A DNA stretch of 16,967 nt, from the NCBI GenBank assembly GCA_021784715.1, contig JAJYHP010000120.1:1-16967 (forward strand), given 5' to 3'. This document shows positions 15,794 to 16,967 of this stretch, one piece after another. The notes below the pieces were generated by a model. The model saw only the letters and a list, made by a program, of their open reading frames with translations, ran no database searches and had not been told where the DNA came from. The position numbers and the translations under genes are program-made. Source of the DNA: a bacterium. Lineage in GTDB: Bacteria > Eremiobacterota > Eremiobacteria > Baltobacterales > Baltobacteraceae. The stretch's first letter is position 1. Every line of letters begins with the position of its first letter.

Positions 15794-16402
15794 GTGCCGC
15801 CTCGAATCGTCGCGATCGATTACGGCGGGGGCAACATCGGTTCGTTGGTTGGGGCACTCCGTCGGCGCGCGATCGAACCGATCGTTACCGACGATCGCCA
15901 GGCGGTGTTGGAAGCCGATGCCGCATTTTTTCCCGGCGACGGCGCGTTCGCCGCAACGATGCAAGCGCTGCACGAACGTGGGCTCGACACCGCGATCTAC
16001 GAGCGTATCGAGCGCGGGCGCCCCTTCTTCGGTATCTGCGTCGGCATGCAGGTGCTCTTCGAACGATCGAGCGAGTTCGACGGGGCGGCGGGCTTGGGGA
16101 TCTTGCGCGGTGAGGTCGGCCGCTTCGAACGCGCTCCTCGCTTGCCGCACATGGGGTGGAATCGCCTGGAACCGACCGTCGCGCACCCGTTGCTCGCCGA
16201 GCTCGGCGACGAGGAGTACGCGTATTTTCTCCATTCGTATCGCGCGTTGCCCGGAGCGGACTGCATCGCCACGGCGACGCATGGGGAACGCTTTGCGGCG
16301 GTCGTCGCGCACGGCGCCGCGGTAGGAACGCAATTCCATCCCGAAAAAAGTCAACGCACGGGAGAGAAAATTCTCGACGCATTTCTTGCATCGCTGAACT
16401 AA
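15794..16402 (+). CDS. hisH: Imidazole glycerol phosphate synthase, glutaminase subunit HisH
   Basis: HisH is the class I glutamine amidotransferase that releases ammonia from glutamine and channels it to HisF, which makes imidazole glycerol phosphate and AICAR. The 202-residue protein begins VAIDYGGGNIGSLVGAL, contains FPGDGAF, and has the catalytic nucleophile Cys82 in GICVGMQVLFE and the His182-x-Glu184 pair in GTQFHPEKSQ. PHMGWN and a YFLHSY stretch are also typical of HisH. The length is normal. The start is GTG 2 nt after the hisB stop. The partner hisF is not in the window but would be expected just after hisA. Confidence 0.97.
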   Translation: MPPRIVAIDYGGGNIGSLVGALRRRAIEPIVTDDRQAVLEADAAFFPGDGAFAATMQALHERGLDTAIYERIERGRPFFGICVGMQVLFERSSEFDGAAGLGILRGEVGRFERAPRLPHMGWNRLEPTVAHPLLAELGDEEYAYFLHSYRALPGADCIATATHGERFAAVVAHGAAVGTQFHPEKSQRTGEKILDAFLASLN

Positions 16403-16407
16403 CGACG

Positions 16408-16413
16408 AAAGGA
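16408..16413 (+). promoter_or_regulatory. Ribosome-binding site for hisA
   Basis: AAAGGA sits 8 nt upstream of the ATG at 16422 in the 19-nt hisH-hisA spacer. It supports an independently initiated hisA, unlike hisB and hisH just before it. Confidence 0.6.
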
Positions 16414-16421
16414 AGCCCGCA

Positions 16422-16967
16422 ATGCTCGTCATTCCCGCCATCGATCTCCGCGCCGGTAAATGCGTGCGTATGGAGCAGGGAGATCCCTCTCGCGAAACGA
16501 CCTACGATGAGGACCCGGTCGCGCGGGCGCGCGCCTTCGTCGCGCAAGGAGCGAAGCGCCTCCACGTCGTCGATCTCGATGGTGCGTTCGGCTCTGGAGA
16601 GAACCTTTCGGCGATCGCCGCGATCGCACACGCCGTCGACGTGCCGATCCAAGTCGGCGGCGGTATTCGCAGCGCCGAACATGCGGCGGCACGCTTCGAT
16701 GCCGGAGCGGCCGAGATTATCGTCGGCACGCTCTTCGTCGAAGACGAACGCGTCGCGCGACAGATCGTCGGACGGTACGGCGAACGCGTGATCGCCGGCA
16801 TCGACGCGCGCGGGCGCGAGGTCGCGGTGCGTGGTTGGCAGGAGCGTACGCCCGTCGATCGCGATGCGCTCGTGAAGCGCGTCGCGCATTGGGGCGTCCG
16901 TCGCGTGATTTTCACCGAGATTCGGCGCGACGGGATGGGTGAAGGCTACGATATCGAGGCGTTACGC
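16422..16967 (+). CDS. hisA: Phosphoribosylformimino-AICAR-P isomerase HisA, N-terminal 182 residues, 3' truncated
   Basis: The open frame runs from ATG 16422 off the end of the window. HisA is a (beta-alpha)8-barrel enzyme that performs the Amadori rearrangement of ProFAR to PRFAR, the HisF-HisH substrate. Seen are IPAIDLRAGKCVRM with the general base Asp8, LHVVDLDGAF, PIQVGGGIR (the first phosphate-binding glycine loop), IVGT, Asp128 in GIDARGREVAVRGW, and Asp170 in the RRDG segment, which by my recall aligns with the catalytic acid Asp176 of the enterobacterial enzyme. Two nearby positions are unusual: TEI where TDI is usual, and GMGEG where GTLxG is usual. The VRGW stretch and AIDL start separate it from its relative HisF. 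Whether it also acts in tryptophan synthesis, as PriA does, cannot be judged. It would presumably be followed by hisF. Confidence 0.95.
   Translation, partial: MLVIPAIDLRAGKCVRMEQGDPSRETTYDEDPVARARAFVAQGAKRLHVVDLDGAFGSGENLSAIAAIAHAVDVPIQVGGGIRSAEHAAARFDAGAAEIIVGTLFVEDERVARQIVGRYGERVIAGIDARGREVAVRGWQERTPVDRDALVKRVAHWGVRRVIFTEIRRDGMGEGYDIEALR

Noticed and set aside
16422..16967. HisF rather than HisA
   Set aside because: The IPAIDL start, the AVRGW segment and the RRDG loop are those of HisA. HisF starts with a different R-I-I-P-C-L-D motif.

Overview
The window is one uninterrupted block of plus-strand genes from a high-GC bacterium. It holds the middle and end of a division and cell-wall (dcw) cluster, followed by a short metabolic cluster. 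Gene order from left to right is rsmH (3' end only), ftsL-like, ftsI, murE, murF, a CofE-like ligase, mraY, murD, ftsW, murG, murC, murB, ddl, a 126-bp gap, citrate synthase, hisB, hisH and hisA (5' part only). I see no RNA genes, insertion sequences, CRISPR arrays or phage genes. The only non-coding stretch longer than 20 bp is 13904-14029.

Cell-wall block (1-13903). The genes supply nearly all cytoplasmic steps from UDP-MurNAc to lipid II: MurB makes UDP-MurNAc, MurC/D/E/F add the peptide, Ddl makes D-Ala-D-Ala, and MraY and MurG make lipids I and II. They also encode the septal polymerase pair FtsW/FtsI and an FtsL-like bitopic division protein. MurE carries the DNPR motif of meso-diaminopimelate-adding enzymes, so a DAP-type peptidoglycan is expected. 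Almost every junction is a start/stop overlap of 1 to about 40 nt, which points to one translationally coupled transcript whose promoter lies upstream of the window.

The unusual member is the CofE-like gene (5275-5985). It belongs to the family of coenzyme F420-0:gamma-glutamyl ligase and is inserted with overlaps on both sides between murF and mraY, exactly between the last soluble and the first membrane step of precursor synthesis. No other F420 gene is visible. This is the best candidate for something not yet described.

Metabolic block (14030-16967). Citrate synthase starts after the gap with a strong ribosome-binding site and is followed at 4 bp by hisB, then hisH and hisA, all in histidine synthesis. 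The usual ftsQ-ftsA-ftsZ tail of a dcw cluster is not found after ddl.

Organism: the sequence shows high GC, frequent GTG starts (10 of 16 visible starts), dense CGATCG motifs and a DAP-type wall. No marker gene fixes the phylum. My guess is a deep-branching, little-cultured lineage such as Eremiobacterota (WPS-2) or a relative, held with low confidence.
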